Source of the DNA: Panonychus citri | Lineage: Eukaryota > Arthropoda > Arachnida > Trombidiformes > Tetranychidae | NCBI RefSeq assembly: GCF_014898815.1 | Contig: NW_026515544.1 | Span: 2,666,001 to 2,730,000 of the forward strand | Length of the DNA: 64,000 bases | Direction: 5' to 3' | In this document: in pieces, positions 35,671 through 47,077 of the stretch | Position numbering within the stretch: position 1 is the first letter of the stretch | How the letters are laid out: the number at the start of each line of letters is the position of its first letter | Made by a program: the position numbers and the translations under genes | The notes under the pieces: generated by a model | What the model saw: only the letters and a program-made list of their open reading frames with translations | Database searches by the model: none | Told to the model about the DNA's origin: nothing

Positions 35671-38600
35671 ATGTTGGTAAATTATTCTTCCAATCTTGAT
35701 AAATCGTTGACTCGAAGCAACAACAAATTGCTGTTGATTTGGTTTCTTCAATTGATCATCTTGTTACTCTCAACATGTAAATGTAAACAATCAACAATTG
35801 CTTTGATTAATGTTGACGATTGTTTAATTGATGAATACTTTGATATAATATCACTTAATTGTAAAAAGTGTAACAGTGATTCCGACCAATTAACAGGCCT
35901 ACTACCGTCAAGTTCAGCGTCATCTTTACCCAATAATAATAATAATAAGACCAAGATAAACAATTCCAATGGTAAAATTAAATCATCTTCTGGTTTTGAT
36001 TGTACCTGTAAACAAGGTTTCTATAAGGTTTACCTGGAAAAGGGTTTCTCTTGTAACCTTTGCCCTTCAGGGTCGGTGACATCGATTGATGGTCTTCATT
36101 GTTCAATTTGCTCATCACTTTATCCATTCCAATCCATAAGTAAACAATGTAATCCATGTCCAGTTAACAGTATTATCGATGACAGGCCATTAGACAATTC
36201 AAATGAAATGGAACCAAAAATGGAGCGATATTGTAAATTGTGTCCAGATAATTTTAGATCATCAGGTAATTGGTCAACCCAATGTTCACCTTGTCATCTA
36301 TCAATGAAAAATTGTTCTTGTCCAAAGGATCACTTTACCCTCTATGGTGGTTTATGTTTACCCAACGGTAATCTGATCACTGAGAAGGTTGATCTTTATC
36401 AGGTCACTTATGATAATGGAGAACAGGTTAACTCGGCTTTTTTCATGGAGAACCTTCAATCATCCGTTTATCAGTGTCAATATCAGGGTAACAGGTCAGC
36501 GTGTCAACTATTGGCTAACCTTTGTACTCTACTTAATTATCATCTAATTGAGACCAATAGTTTTGGCGGGTTTACCGGAATCTCTTCAAGCAAAAGTAAA
36601 ACCAATGCTTGTACCGAGTTTATTAAATTGTCCAAATTACCGTTGGTTCCGTTATTGATTTATGGTGACAATGGAATCAATGAACTGCGAAAGGCAAATG
36701 TGATTAGTAAAATGTTTAAAATTGATTCTAAATTGGAGTTAATTGCAGCTCGATATGATATCTATGGGTCGCTTGTTGATTATTCACCATTGAAACCTGG
36801 TGAACTTCAATTATGTCAAACTGAACCTGATTCATTGGATTCGGGCTTTAATTTTGGAACCAATTATTATCAAAGATGTGAAAAAGATGTTAAATCCTTG
36901 TGGGATTCGAGATCATCTTCATCCGTCATCTTTTATGATCTTTATCTGCTAGATGATGATCAAGATCCTGATGCTGTTTATCCGATTCCGGTGATGGTCA
37001 CTAATTTAATCGAAAATGGTGAGCCAGTTAATCGAGGGGATGATGACCAGAAGCGACGTCTCGTTCGTCGATTTTATCTGATAGAATCATTTGTTGGTGT
37101 CGAATTGAAAAAAGACGGAATTTCTGATGTTCCAAGCGAATCTTCATCTGGTAAAAGTTCATCTGAAGGAATTAAAATTCTGATTCTATTGATTCGAGTT
37201 CAGATTATCTGAGATACGCTCAAAGTATAACGATTAACATTGTGATCAGTAAAACTGATGGAAGTGGTTCCATTTATCCGCCATGGATTAAGATCACTTA
37301 TGGATTAATCACAAGGGAAGATTATGTTGCCGGTGGTCGAGTTTCTGTTGAATTTAGGATCAACTATTCAACTGATCAGAATAAAAATTCTCGAGATTTA
37401 TCAATTTCCTTAGGTGTTTTCTGTGGCCTTGCGGTGCTTTTCGCCCTTTTCCGAGCCTGGGCTTGGGCCAAAAGACAAGGTAAACAAGCGGTTGACCCCA
37501 TCACCATTTCGGAGTTTCTGATAATCAGTGTTGGCTTTTTGGCTGATGCCTTTTTCCTCGTTTGTATTGGATTTTCTATCCATTCATTTATCATCTACAA
37601 GCAGCAATCTGTAGTCCATGACCTTTTACCTTCTTCCGGATTAGAGGCGACGATTCGGGTCTATTTGTACATTTCTTTCGCTCTCAAATCTGTCACCATA
37701 CTTCATGATCTCATTATCCTTTCTCATACGAATATTTTTCTCATTGATTGGGAGCGACCAAGAGTAATCACTGTTACCAAACGAGCGCGAATCGAACCTT
37801 CAGAAAGGAAGTCCACTATTGATCATCTTGGCGGTGATAATGTGAACTCCACGGGGAATACAACGGCGACGAAAACACCGACTGGAAATAATATCAGTAA
37901 TGATAGTGGGGTTGATGGTTCTGTAGGTCGAAAGCCAAGTTCCGGTGCCGTTACAAACTCTCTTGGATTAACTGGAAAACTGTCTCAAGATAAATTATCG
38001 TTTGCCCACTGTCCAGCAGTCTCTATTTGGAGAACCTATTTTGTCGCCAACGAATGGATTAAATTGTGTACCTATCGCCGAATCAAAACAAGTCTCCATC
38101 TTTTTCTGGTTCTTTTGTTTCTCCACAGTTTAGGATTGGAAAATTTGACCACCGCTGATACTCAGAATAATCTTAAACTTGACCCTGGTCAACGTTTTGT
38201 TCCCGAAAGTCAAACATGTCGACTTGCAATTGGAAGTTTAGTTTTCTTTCTCTTGGGTCTTTGCCAATTAATTTGGCATCGAATTTTTTTCGAGCGAATG
38301 TACAAAAATCGCCTCGATGAATTTGTCGACCTTTGCTCAGTTTCCAATGTTTCCCTTTTTTGCCTTCTCTATCAACGATTTGGTTTCTATATTCATGGTC
38401 GATCGCCCAATGGCCGCGCCGATGTAAACATGAAAGAAATGCACGAACTTTTAAAACGAGAAGAGGATGACCTTTGCTCGAAACGAGGTTTACTTCCCAA
38501 TACTGACCATCAAACCTTTGAAATGTTACTTCCTTCATCCATTGCTGACCAATGTAATCGTATTCGCGCTCTATTGACCACCTATTCTCAGGGGGCCGAG

Positions 38601-39029
38601 AGGATGCAAGGTGTTGGTGGACATTTGTTCAAAGTTGACCTTGAGAAAGTCGTGCCCACTTATGTTATGCTGACCAAATTTCTCGCGGGCTACATTGAAC
38701 ACGCCTTTAAGGACGCTGATTATACGGTCAAAGATAAATCGAACATTGAATCTGTTCTTGATTTCGAACTTGCTGAACCTGGTGATCGAGGCTTCCTTTA
38801 TAACGATAATGGTCATTCTTTTGATCAACTCATCTTTTATGGGAACGAATTTAAATTGTTCACCTTTGAGCTTATGCTATTTATTTTCGTCGATCTAATT
38901 AGCCACAGTTATTTAGCTTCGATCGTTTTCACCTTTCTAATTATCGAGTTGATTAAAAGTTATTTCATTGTCGCTTATAAACGGAACATTGTGAAAAAAG
39001 CTTTAATCGATGAACGGTTTCTAATGTGA
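35671..39029 (+). CDS. TMEM67: Meckelin (TMEM67/MKS3), intronless, with one single-base frame break
   Basis: ATG at 35671; about 1119 aa once the break is ignored (human 995). A signal peptide (LLLIWFLQLIILLLSTCKC) is followed by a Cys-rich ectodomain with CxxC units (CKQGFYKVYL, CNLCPSGSVTS, CKLCPDNFRSSGNWSTQC, CSCPKDHF), a long middle region, then several membrane segments and the conserved ERPR, ISIWRTYFVANEW and GQRFVPESQTCRLAI type blocks, ending FIVAYKRNIVKKALIDERF as in meckelin. A Ser/Thr/Asn/Gly-rich insert (about 37800-37990) explains much of the extra length. The frame shifts at the A run 37174-37177: one missing A would restore continuity from ...EGIK to DSIDSSSDYLRY. Meckelin is a ciliary transition-zone membrane protein. 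No introns are seen, unlike its many-intron vertebrate ortholog. Confidence 0.88.
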
Positions 39030-39452
39030 AACAATTTATCGAAAATGATCATTTTTAATTGCGAAATTTATTCATCCACAATCAGCTAATTGTAATTGGA
39101 AAATTATTTTTCAACCATTTTTTTCTTGGATCAAATTATTAAGACACAGGCAACAATCAACTCAAGAATTTAAATTAACTACAATCTATTTATCTCATCT
39201 TGTATTTCTCAAATTGTAAACAATTAACTAATTTTCATAATCAGCTCATCTTGATTAACTTAATTTTTCTTGTTTTTGATTAAATTTTCCATTCTAAATT
39301 GAATCGTACATTTGAAAGGAATATTTTTAATTTTATTTAATTTTTTTCACAAATTTTGTGAATCTACAATTGCAAATAATAAATTAACTTAATTGATAAT
39401 CTTTTTTTCTAGTTTAAATTAATTTCTAACAATTTAAACAGAAACTTTTAAA
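39030..39452. other. Convergent 3' spacer
   Basis: AT-rich spacer between the 3' end of meckelin (plus) and the 3' end of the histidine-rich gene (minus). Nothing recognised. Confidence 0.6.
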
Positions 39453-42010
39453 TTAATGTTTCTTATGTTCATCAGGATGATGTTTCTCAGAGTGATGATG
39501 ATGTTTCTTGTGCCCGTGGTGCTTATGCTCATGGTGTTTGTGTCCATGGTCATGATGACCTCCAGCATGGTGCTAAAAGAAAAAAAAATTAATTAAAAAA
39601 AGTGATTAGTTAATTATTAATAGAATTGTGATTCCTTGAAATTCGAAAAAACCGCGCGAAATTTAACTAGTTTCATTTTGGAAGATTTTCTCTCATCAGA
39701 TGTCGCTAGTTAGCTAACGAATTGTTGAAGTTAAGATTTAATTGTTCAATTGAATTTAATTGATTGGTTGATTAATTATTGATTCTTTTGTTCCCTTCCG
39801 TTAATTGACTTTTAATTATTTGCAAGAACATCGAATCTGGTTAAAGTCTCTTCAGTAGGTGAGTAATTTTTACTTTTTTGATTCTTTTTTCTTTTGCTTT
39901 TGTTAATTGTTTGGTTTGTGTTCAATTTGATTGTAATTGATTTTTTTTTCGTTTTTACCTCAACTAAATTTCTCAATTTAATTGTTATTGCTTCTTTTTA
40001 TTTCTCTCTTTATGTGTGTGTATTCTCCCTTTGGATCATTGGCTTTCTTTTGGATGAATTTAGAGCTTTAGGTTTTTCTTTTCTCAATTACTTTAATCAC
40101 CGAATTTGAAATCTATTCAAAATGGAGGCTAAACCTTCAAAGCCTAGAGACTATTGGTCAATGTATTCAAGCTTATTTCGAGGATCAGACATTGAAGACT
40201 TTCGTGATGGAAAAGCTCGAGATCAAATGCTAAGGACAAATGCTTCAGTTTTCGCAATCACTTATAGAGATGACATTGATACCCTAAGAAAGACAATTGT
40301 TGCTGATGCTTGTGATATATGCGAATCAGTAACTGTTTTAAATCAATTTGTTTTCACTGAGCGTCAAAGGTTAAAGGCAATCATTTACATCTTAAATGCT
40401 CTTTGTGAACGTTACAAAGTGGATTTGGAAACAAGCCTTAAACCTGGTTATGCATTTGTCGAAAGACTCAATCGAATTGAAAAAGCAGTGACTGACAATC
40501 AGGAAATGGTTAAAAAATGTAGTGAAAAACAACAGGAACAATTACAAATGATAATTGATCATATAAATGGAATCAGTGATGACCCCGAAGATTTAACTGT
40601 TGCCAAATCAGACAATCAGGATTAATTTCCATTCGGAAGATCATGACAATCATCTAATTATAACCATAAAGAGCCTCATATACAACGAATACTACCTAAT
40701 TCACCTTAATTATCGTCAAGTCTTTCGTCTGATTAATTATTTATATTTTTCTTTTTCAAACAGATTATCATTTTTTTACTCTCAACTTATATCATCTAAA
40801 TTGTAAATATCTTTCACCCAGAAACTCAATGTTACTCAATAGAGCTTTAGACATTGAATGACCTCTCCAATTATGGAAACAATTAACTTACATGATCATG
40901 ATGATGGCGATGATGGTACTTATCGTGCTCGTGTTTAGCTCCATGGTCTTCGTCATGTTTGACCGCATGTTCTTCTTCGTGCCACTTCTTCTTCTCTCCA
41001 TGATGATCTCTTTCTTTCCAATCACCTGAAGAAAAACGAAACAATTAATCAACACAAGTGATGGAAAAACAATCAACAATTTAAGGCCAATCAATTTACC
41101 TCCATGATGATGCCAATCTTTCTTAGCGCCGAATCCATTGTCCCAGTGCCAAGATCTTTCGTGTCCACCCTCTTTCTTATGGTCCCAATCCTCTTTCTCT
41201 CGATGACCGTGATCTCGATGATGACCTTCATGTTCGTCTTCTTGTTCCCTGTAGAAGATTGATTGTTCATCGAATCATAATTAATTTTAATTCCATAAAA
41301 TTTTCCTCACTCTTTCTCTCACCTATGATGTCCATGTTTCTCCTTGTAATGGTGATCATGATGATCTCTGTCATATTTATGGTGTTTCTTTAAGAGAAAT
41401 CATATTAAACTGATTAGTTGATTATTCTCATTTTAATTAACTTTATATTCTTACCTTGTGGCCATGTTTATCACCTGATTCCTCGTCATGATGACCTTTA
41501 TCATGATGTGAATGATGACCCTTTTTCCAGTGTTCACCATGTTCATGCCAATGGTCCTAATCAATTTTAACAATAAAATTTTAATTGTCAAAATTTAAAA
41601 CTTTTCCTAAATGTTTCATCAGATTTTCAAGGAAATGATTGAATAGTTAATCACAATTACCTCTTTATGGTGAGGCTTATGATCCTTGTGGTCATCCTTA
41701 TGGTCATCCTTGTGGTCATCATGATGAGCAACATGATGTTTATGCCAATGATCAGCAGCAGCTAACGAACAATTAAGATAAACAATTAATGGAAACACTG
41801 GAGAAAAATTTTCGGTCTCATTGTCTTACCTTCCAAATCTTTCTCTGTTTGAATAACTGAATTTAAGCCACTTGGTTTTAATTGTTCGTGTTTAATCACT
41901 AGAGAATCACTCGACTTTTTGTCAACTGGTTTACAATTAACATAATTAACTTGAAATAAACTAAGAGCAACAACAATTAAAGTAAACAACTTAATCCATG
42001 GGAAACTCAT
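39453..42010 (-). CDS. Secreted histidine-rich protein
   Basis: Seven phase-consistent exons: 42010-41830, 41761-41661, 41556-41455, 41387-41323, 41248-41100, 41025-40892, 39572-39453, giving 283 aa. Exon 1 encodes a signal peptide (FTLIVVALSLFQVNYVNC) and a short non-His segment; every later exon is dominated by His, Asp, Lys, Glu and Gly (HKHHVAHHDDHKDDHK, HHEHKHHGHKKHHHH). DHW/DWH motifs recur near exon starts (DHWHK, DHWHEH, DWDHK, DWHHH, DWKERDHH), suggesting expansion from one ancestral exon. High His with acidic residues suggests zinc, copper or nickel binding in hemolymph or matrix; this is inference. The last intron (1319 nt) contains a plus-strand gene. Confidence 0.82.
40122..40625 (+). 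CDS. Unknown 167-aa helical protein, nested in the histidine-rich gene's last intron
   Basis: Single-exon frame with ATG at 40122. Balanced composition, unlike the low-complexity frames around it, supports a real gene. The protein is mostly predicted helical and polar, with a hydrophobic heptad-like core (TLRKTIVADACDICESVTVLNQFVF, LKAIIYILNALCERY) and a coiled-coil-prone C-terminal segment (RIEKAVTDNQEMVKKCSEKQQEQLQMI). No signal peptide, membrane segment or catalytic motif. I do not recognise the family; a small subunit of a coiled-coil complex is a guess only. A GTGAGT donor at about 39859 following TTCAGTAG may end its 5' untranslated exon. Fully antisense within the intron of the host gene. 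Confidence 0.65.
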   Translation: MEAKPSKPRDYWSMYSSLFRGSDIEDFRDGKARDQMLRTNASVFAITYRDDIDTLRKTIVADACDICESVTVLNQFVFTERQRLKAIIYILNALCERYKVDLETSLKPGYAFVERLNRIEKAVTDNQEMVKKCSEKQQEQLQMIIDHINGISDDPEDLTVAKSDNQD

Positions 42011-43744
42011 GACTGATTGTTTGATGAAAGATTTACGGTTTTCTCACTAATAAGTTTTAATCACAGTCTTAAATATACAATTTAACTTATTTTATTACAA
42101 TTTAATAATCATCCATGATTAGTAGTTGATTAAAAACTCACAATCAACCTTAACCAACCAACAGAACTTTAATTAATGAAAACAAATCAGTTTGCTATCG
42201 GTTAATTTATATGGCAAATATTTGGCTTTCATCCCAATCGGAGTTTTTTGGTGACACCAACATTTAATTGTGAATTAACTAATTGTCATTCAATTGGGTT
42301 TCTTAATTGTTTTCATCTTTTGTGTTAATTGTTTATTGTTGTTTAGATTGAAAATAATCAGAGGTTAAGCATTTTAATTGAAAAGGTGTTGATGGTTGAT
42401 TAATGATTAGCACTTTGATCATTGTTGTTTTTTAAATTGTTCAATTAGATTGAGATCAAAATCATCGAACCTCATTAATTGTTAATGATTAAAATTCAAG
42501 AAAAAAAAAGACTCCAACAATCAAATCATCTTAATTTACTCCCGTTTTCCTTTTCATCATTAAAGGTTAATTATAATTAACCTTCAAATTGACCTTTCAA
42601 CTTGAATCTTACTTTTGATTATCAGTTCAAATCGTTTCAATTGTAACTTTTTTCTCCAACAATTTAAATTGTTACCATTTAATTTTAAAAGATTAACAAG
42701 CTCATTAGAATTAAAAAAAGTTTCAATTTATTGATTAGAATTCAAATTTGGACGCGGATGTTGATTGATTGAATTAACAATTTAAATTTAAGTTAATAAG
42801 CGAACAGCATAAGAAAAGTGATCGATTAATTATCTTTGTTTAATTATTACAATCAGTTTAAAAAACAGAAAATTTTTCATCTCTGTTGATAATTAATTAA
42901 CTTTGATAAATCAAGAGCAATTCCTTTAAGCTTTCATGGAGTAACTTGTATGCTTCCAATAGATTAATTGTAATAATTAAATGCTCCTTTTTTTCTGATC
43001 AATTGAAAAAAGGGAACACGAATTTCAGTTATAATATTCATGTTAATTAACAAGAATTGGTAACAATTTAAATTGTTTACAATTCTGTTTTTTCTTGGGT
43101 TGATGGTTCTTTTTGTTTCGATTTTGTTTAAATTTGGGAAATAAAAAATCTCTTAATTAATTAAATGCACAGAAGTCGAGGTGTTGATGCTTCGTAATGA
43201 GAATTAGTTGGAAGCGTAAATAATAATCATTTATGTTTCTCTTTTTGCTTGGGCGTATTATTGGTGATGATTGTTTTTCTTTTTGTCTCACAGTTTCAGG
43301 GTTCGTGTAAATTGTTTGCGATGAAAATTTGTAATTAGGAATTTGCAGCTAAACAGCAAGACTTTAAATTGTAAAATTTTTGTTCTATTAAGGGGGTTAA
43401 GGGTTTTGAGTGAATTATTAGAATTAAAGAGTTAACATTGTAAAGATGGGAATGGAAGGCAAGAAATCGAGTTTGTGAGTGAACGAGAAGAGATAGAATT
43501 TTAAAAAGAAAAAGGAGACAAGTCTTGATGAATATGAACGGAGAATTGAACTGGAGAAATTTTTGACAAGGAAAGATGAGCGATCATACAAAATGATCAA
43601 AGGTGTTTGTTGTTCTCAGCGATGAAGCAAATGATAAAATATGAGAAAATTGAGTGAATAGGATGAAACAATTACTCTTTCTCTTTTTGTTTCTCTTTGA
43701 CAAATGAACATCTCTTTCAGTTTTGATGCTTTGGGTTATTCTGA
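42011..43744. other. Intergenic, nothing recognised
   Basis: About 1.7 kb of AT-rich sequence between the histidine-rich gene's start (minus) and the 3' end of the PPM1G-type gene (minus). No coding frame, repeat or structural RNA seen. Confidence 0.6.
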
Positions 43745-46700
43745 TTAAAGGTCAGTCTTTTGACGCTTTGATGATGGCTCTGCGGATGAACCCTCTTGAC
43801 TTTCAGGGGCGGATTGTTTTTTTGAATCTGACTGGCTCGGACATGGTTTCTCCTCATTAGGTTTAGGAATTTCTTCATCATCAGAGTCTGACAACTCTTT
43901 TTGACTATCAGTTGGTTTTACATTGGTAAATTTTACAATTATGCAAGTCATGTTATCGCAACCCGTGCCATCTCCTTCCGTATCCGGTGATAAACAATGG
44001 TCAAAGAGCTGGATGTGATAAAAAAAGAATTAAAAATTAGTATCAATTCATCACAAAGAGGAAAATCTATGTAGATATACCTTTTCACAAATTGAGCTTA
44101 AACTTAAATTGTCATCTAGACGCTCTCTGACGAAGTCAACCACTTCTTGGCTGGACATTGAGTTCCTGGTGAAATGGAACAGAAAAAAAAAGATTAATTA
44201 TAATCGAAAATTAGATATGATCATTTTAATCGTCTTACCAAATACCATCACATGCAAGGACCATAAATTCATCTCTTTCAGGCTTGATGATAGCAGTGCG
44301 AATATCTGGGAATGCAGTAATCATTTGTTCTTTCAAACTAAGTTCAGAATTATTTTTGTAGGCATGATCACCAATGGCGCGAGATAAATTAAGTCCTCCA
44401 TTAACACGACCATCTGAATTAACGATACCTCCAGCGGCTTCGATACGTTTCTTCTCAATTGTATCTTCTGGCTTGTGATCTAGTGACATGTCAAGGGCTT
44501 TACCCCTTCTAGAAACGACACATCTAGAGTCACCAGCATTGGCGACGTATAATCGGTTACCTTTTAGAAGAGCGAAAACAGCAGTACAGCCACTGTCTTT
44601 ACCGGGAATTTCGAAATCCGTTGTTGAAGCTTCGAAACTATCACCGTCTTCGTCATCGTCGTCATCATCGTCTTCATCATCATCCTCTTCGTCATCATCT
44701 TCGTCATCGTCATCATCATCATCGATGTCATTTTCTTCACCATATTCCATATCAGATGAATCATAATCAGAATCTTCTTCGCCATCACCACCCGTTTTCA
44801 CGCCTGCACGAGCATTTCCAGTAGCAGATTCGAAAATTTTGTTCACTTGTTTCATTAAAAGGGCTTTGTAATCTAATCTTCCTGGTCTTCCTGATCTTGT
44901 TGTACTATCTGACTTGACATTTTCTGGGGTCACAATCTTTTTCTTTTTTCCTTTGCCTTTGGAACTTGAAGATGGTTCATCAACACTGGTTGATGCTGCA
45001 GTGCTAACGGTATTGTCACATGCAGCCGATGATGGAGCTGGAGATGAAGAAGAAGAGGTTAACTGTTCAGATGATTTAATGATAGCTGGTGCCGCTTCTG
45101 ATGAGGTTGATACACAGGCTTCTTTTTCACCTGATGTACCAGTCTCTCCATTTGCTAGTTTATTTGATTCAACCTCACCGGTTGATGGTTCACCTGAAGC
45201 TACTTCATTTGATTCACTCACTAAATTAGAGCTACACTTACTCGACTCAGATTTAGTAGATGAGACCTTGCAAATGTCATTTTTATCTTCAATCACTTCA
45301 TTGACAGATGATGAAACGGAATCTCCTACGTCTGATTGTTGTTTCTTGTGGAAAGATGGTTTTGCTTCTGGATCGACGGATGAACCACGTTCACTGAGTT
45401 TACCATTGGGTAAAGGATGAGAAGAGGAACTTGACCCACTAGTAGAACTACTTGAACTACAAGGTTCAAATCTATTCACGGCTTCTGACTCGTTTGTAGT
45501 TGATGATGAACTGCATAAACTACTAGTATCTTTAGTATCTTCGTTAGCAGTAGATGTTGATGGTCCTTGTTTAGCGCGTAAAAAGGGTGAAATGGGTTTA
45601 TTTTTCTTAGATGCACTTATCTCTAATCTTACATGAGGGGGAATATGATCACGCTTTACTACTTCATTGGGGTCATTTTCTCGACCACTGTAACGAGCTA
45701 TTAAAGCTTCCAAGGGTAATTTTGCTTCTTCTGCAAGTAAAGATGCTTCGTGTTCGTCTTCTTCATCTTCATCACTTTTAATATAGTCATCACCGGCAAG
45801 AGATTTAAGCTCCTCGACAATATCCGGTGTAATTAAAAGACTGTCAAACTCGATAAAGGCCTCTTCTAATGCTTTGTGTAAATTGCCTTCTTTGTAGTGC
45901 TTTATGTTTTTGAGAAAATTGGGAAGATGACGAGCACAGTATTTAGCCACTTCACCTCCACCATGTCCATCAAAAACAGCAAAGACTGATGATTTCTCAT
46001 CAAAATCAAGTAAACCTATATGAGCATCCTAAAAGAGAAGAAGATAAAACAATAAAATGAGTAAGAATCAAAAGGATGGAGGGAAATCAAAAGTAAAAAG
46101 ACATCAATTGCTCAAACTAATTTTTTGTTGTTTTCTGTGGTTATTTTGTAACGCAGGAAAGATTAAGGATTATATAAATTGATGTAGCCGTTTTAAAAGT
46201 GTAAAATTCAATATTGTTGAGATGATTTTTTTATTTTAAAACTATTAATTTCAAAACCAGACAAGAAAGTAAATTATAGAGGAAAGACAACAATTAAAAC
46301 CGGCGTTTACTAGACTTGTGATTCATTGCTGAGATTATCAAAGGTAACAATTTAGCTAACAATCAAGATGTCAGAAAATTCTGTTAGACTGGACTAGTTA
46401 ATTATTTGAGTTTTATTATCATTGAAATGGTTCAATAGTAGCCTGAAAATTTGCATCATCCAGAGATTAAAACTCAACCAATCCAATCATTACGGAGAAA
46501 GCAAAAATTATATAATCAAAACCTATGGCATTGTTGGCGCGTTAATTTCGATAGTTACTACTTATAAATGTGAATGGTTAATTACTTGATAAGTTATAAG
46601 GATAACAAGCATATACAAAGAGGTCAAAATGATCTATCATAATGAAGCAACTTAGAAAAGGTGAGGAGAAAGAACGGAGAAACAATCAGGGAAAACATGG

Positions 46701-47077
46701 CTCATAGATTGGATGATCTGAGAGAGAAGAAAATGATTTGATTTCTTTTAATATAAAACGACAATTATTTTCTAGAAAACACATGTAACGGCATAAACTA
46801 GAGAAAGAAAGAGAGCAAGCATAAGATGCATTGAAAGGGCGGGGGTTAGGTTACTGACAAAAAAATAGTCATTCAAATTGATTTAGAATTGGGCAGTAAT
46901 TAGGATTAAAGATATTTGGTGGTAAAGGTAAAATAAAGGTAAAGTAGGTAAAAATGGCGATTATACCTCTTGTGATGTCCTCCATCCTTGCATAGACGAG
47001 GCACCATATTTAACAAACTCGTTCTCATCATCTTCTGATATCTTTTCAGTCTTTGGCTCTGAAAGGTAGGCTCCCAT
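43745..47077 (-). CDS. PPM1G: PPM1G-type protein phosphatase (PP2C gamma)
   Basis: Four exons: 47077-46967, 46028-44239, 44165-44081, 44008-43745, giving about 749 aa. The N-terminus MGAYLSEPKTEKISEDDEN is the PPM1G signature, with a possible myristoylation glycine at position 2. PPM motifs in order: YGASSMQGWR, FDGHGG (Asp57, metal ligand), NAGDSRCVVSRRGKALDMSLDHKPED, GRVNGGLNLSRAIGDHAYK, ACDGIWNSMSSQE and GCDNMTCI. As in mammals, the catalytic domain is split by an acidic insert, here unusually long: a roughly 250-residue Ser/Glu-rich region followed by a near-pure Asp/Glu run (about 44645-44735). The family dephosphorylates spliceosomal and histone substrates in the nucleus. The C-terminus is Ser/Glu-rich and ends in KRQKTDL, a plausible basic nuclear signal. 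Confidence 0.93.
46029..46966 (-). other. Intron 1 of the PPM1G-type gene
   Basis: 938 nt bounded by GTATAA donor and TTTTAG acceptor; AT-rich with no internal gene recognised. Confidence 0.75.

Noticed and set aside
44488..45420. Plus-strand frames opposite the PPM1G insert
   Set aside because: Shadows of the acidic and Ser-rich coding sequence (poly-Ser, His-rich translations).
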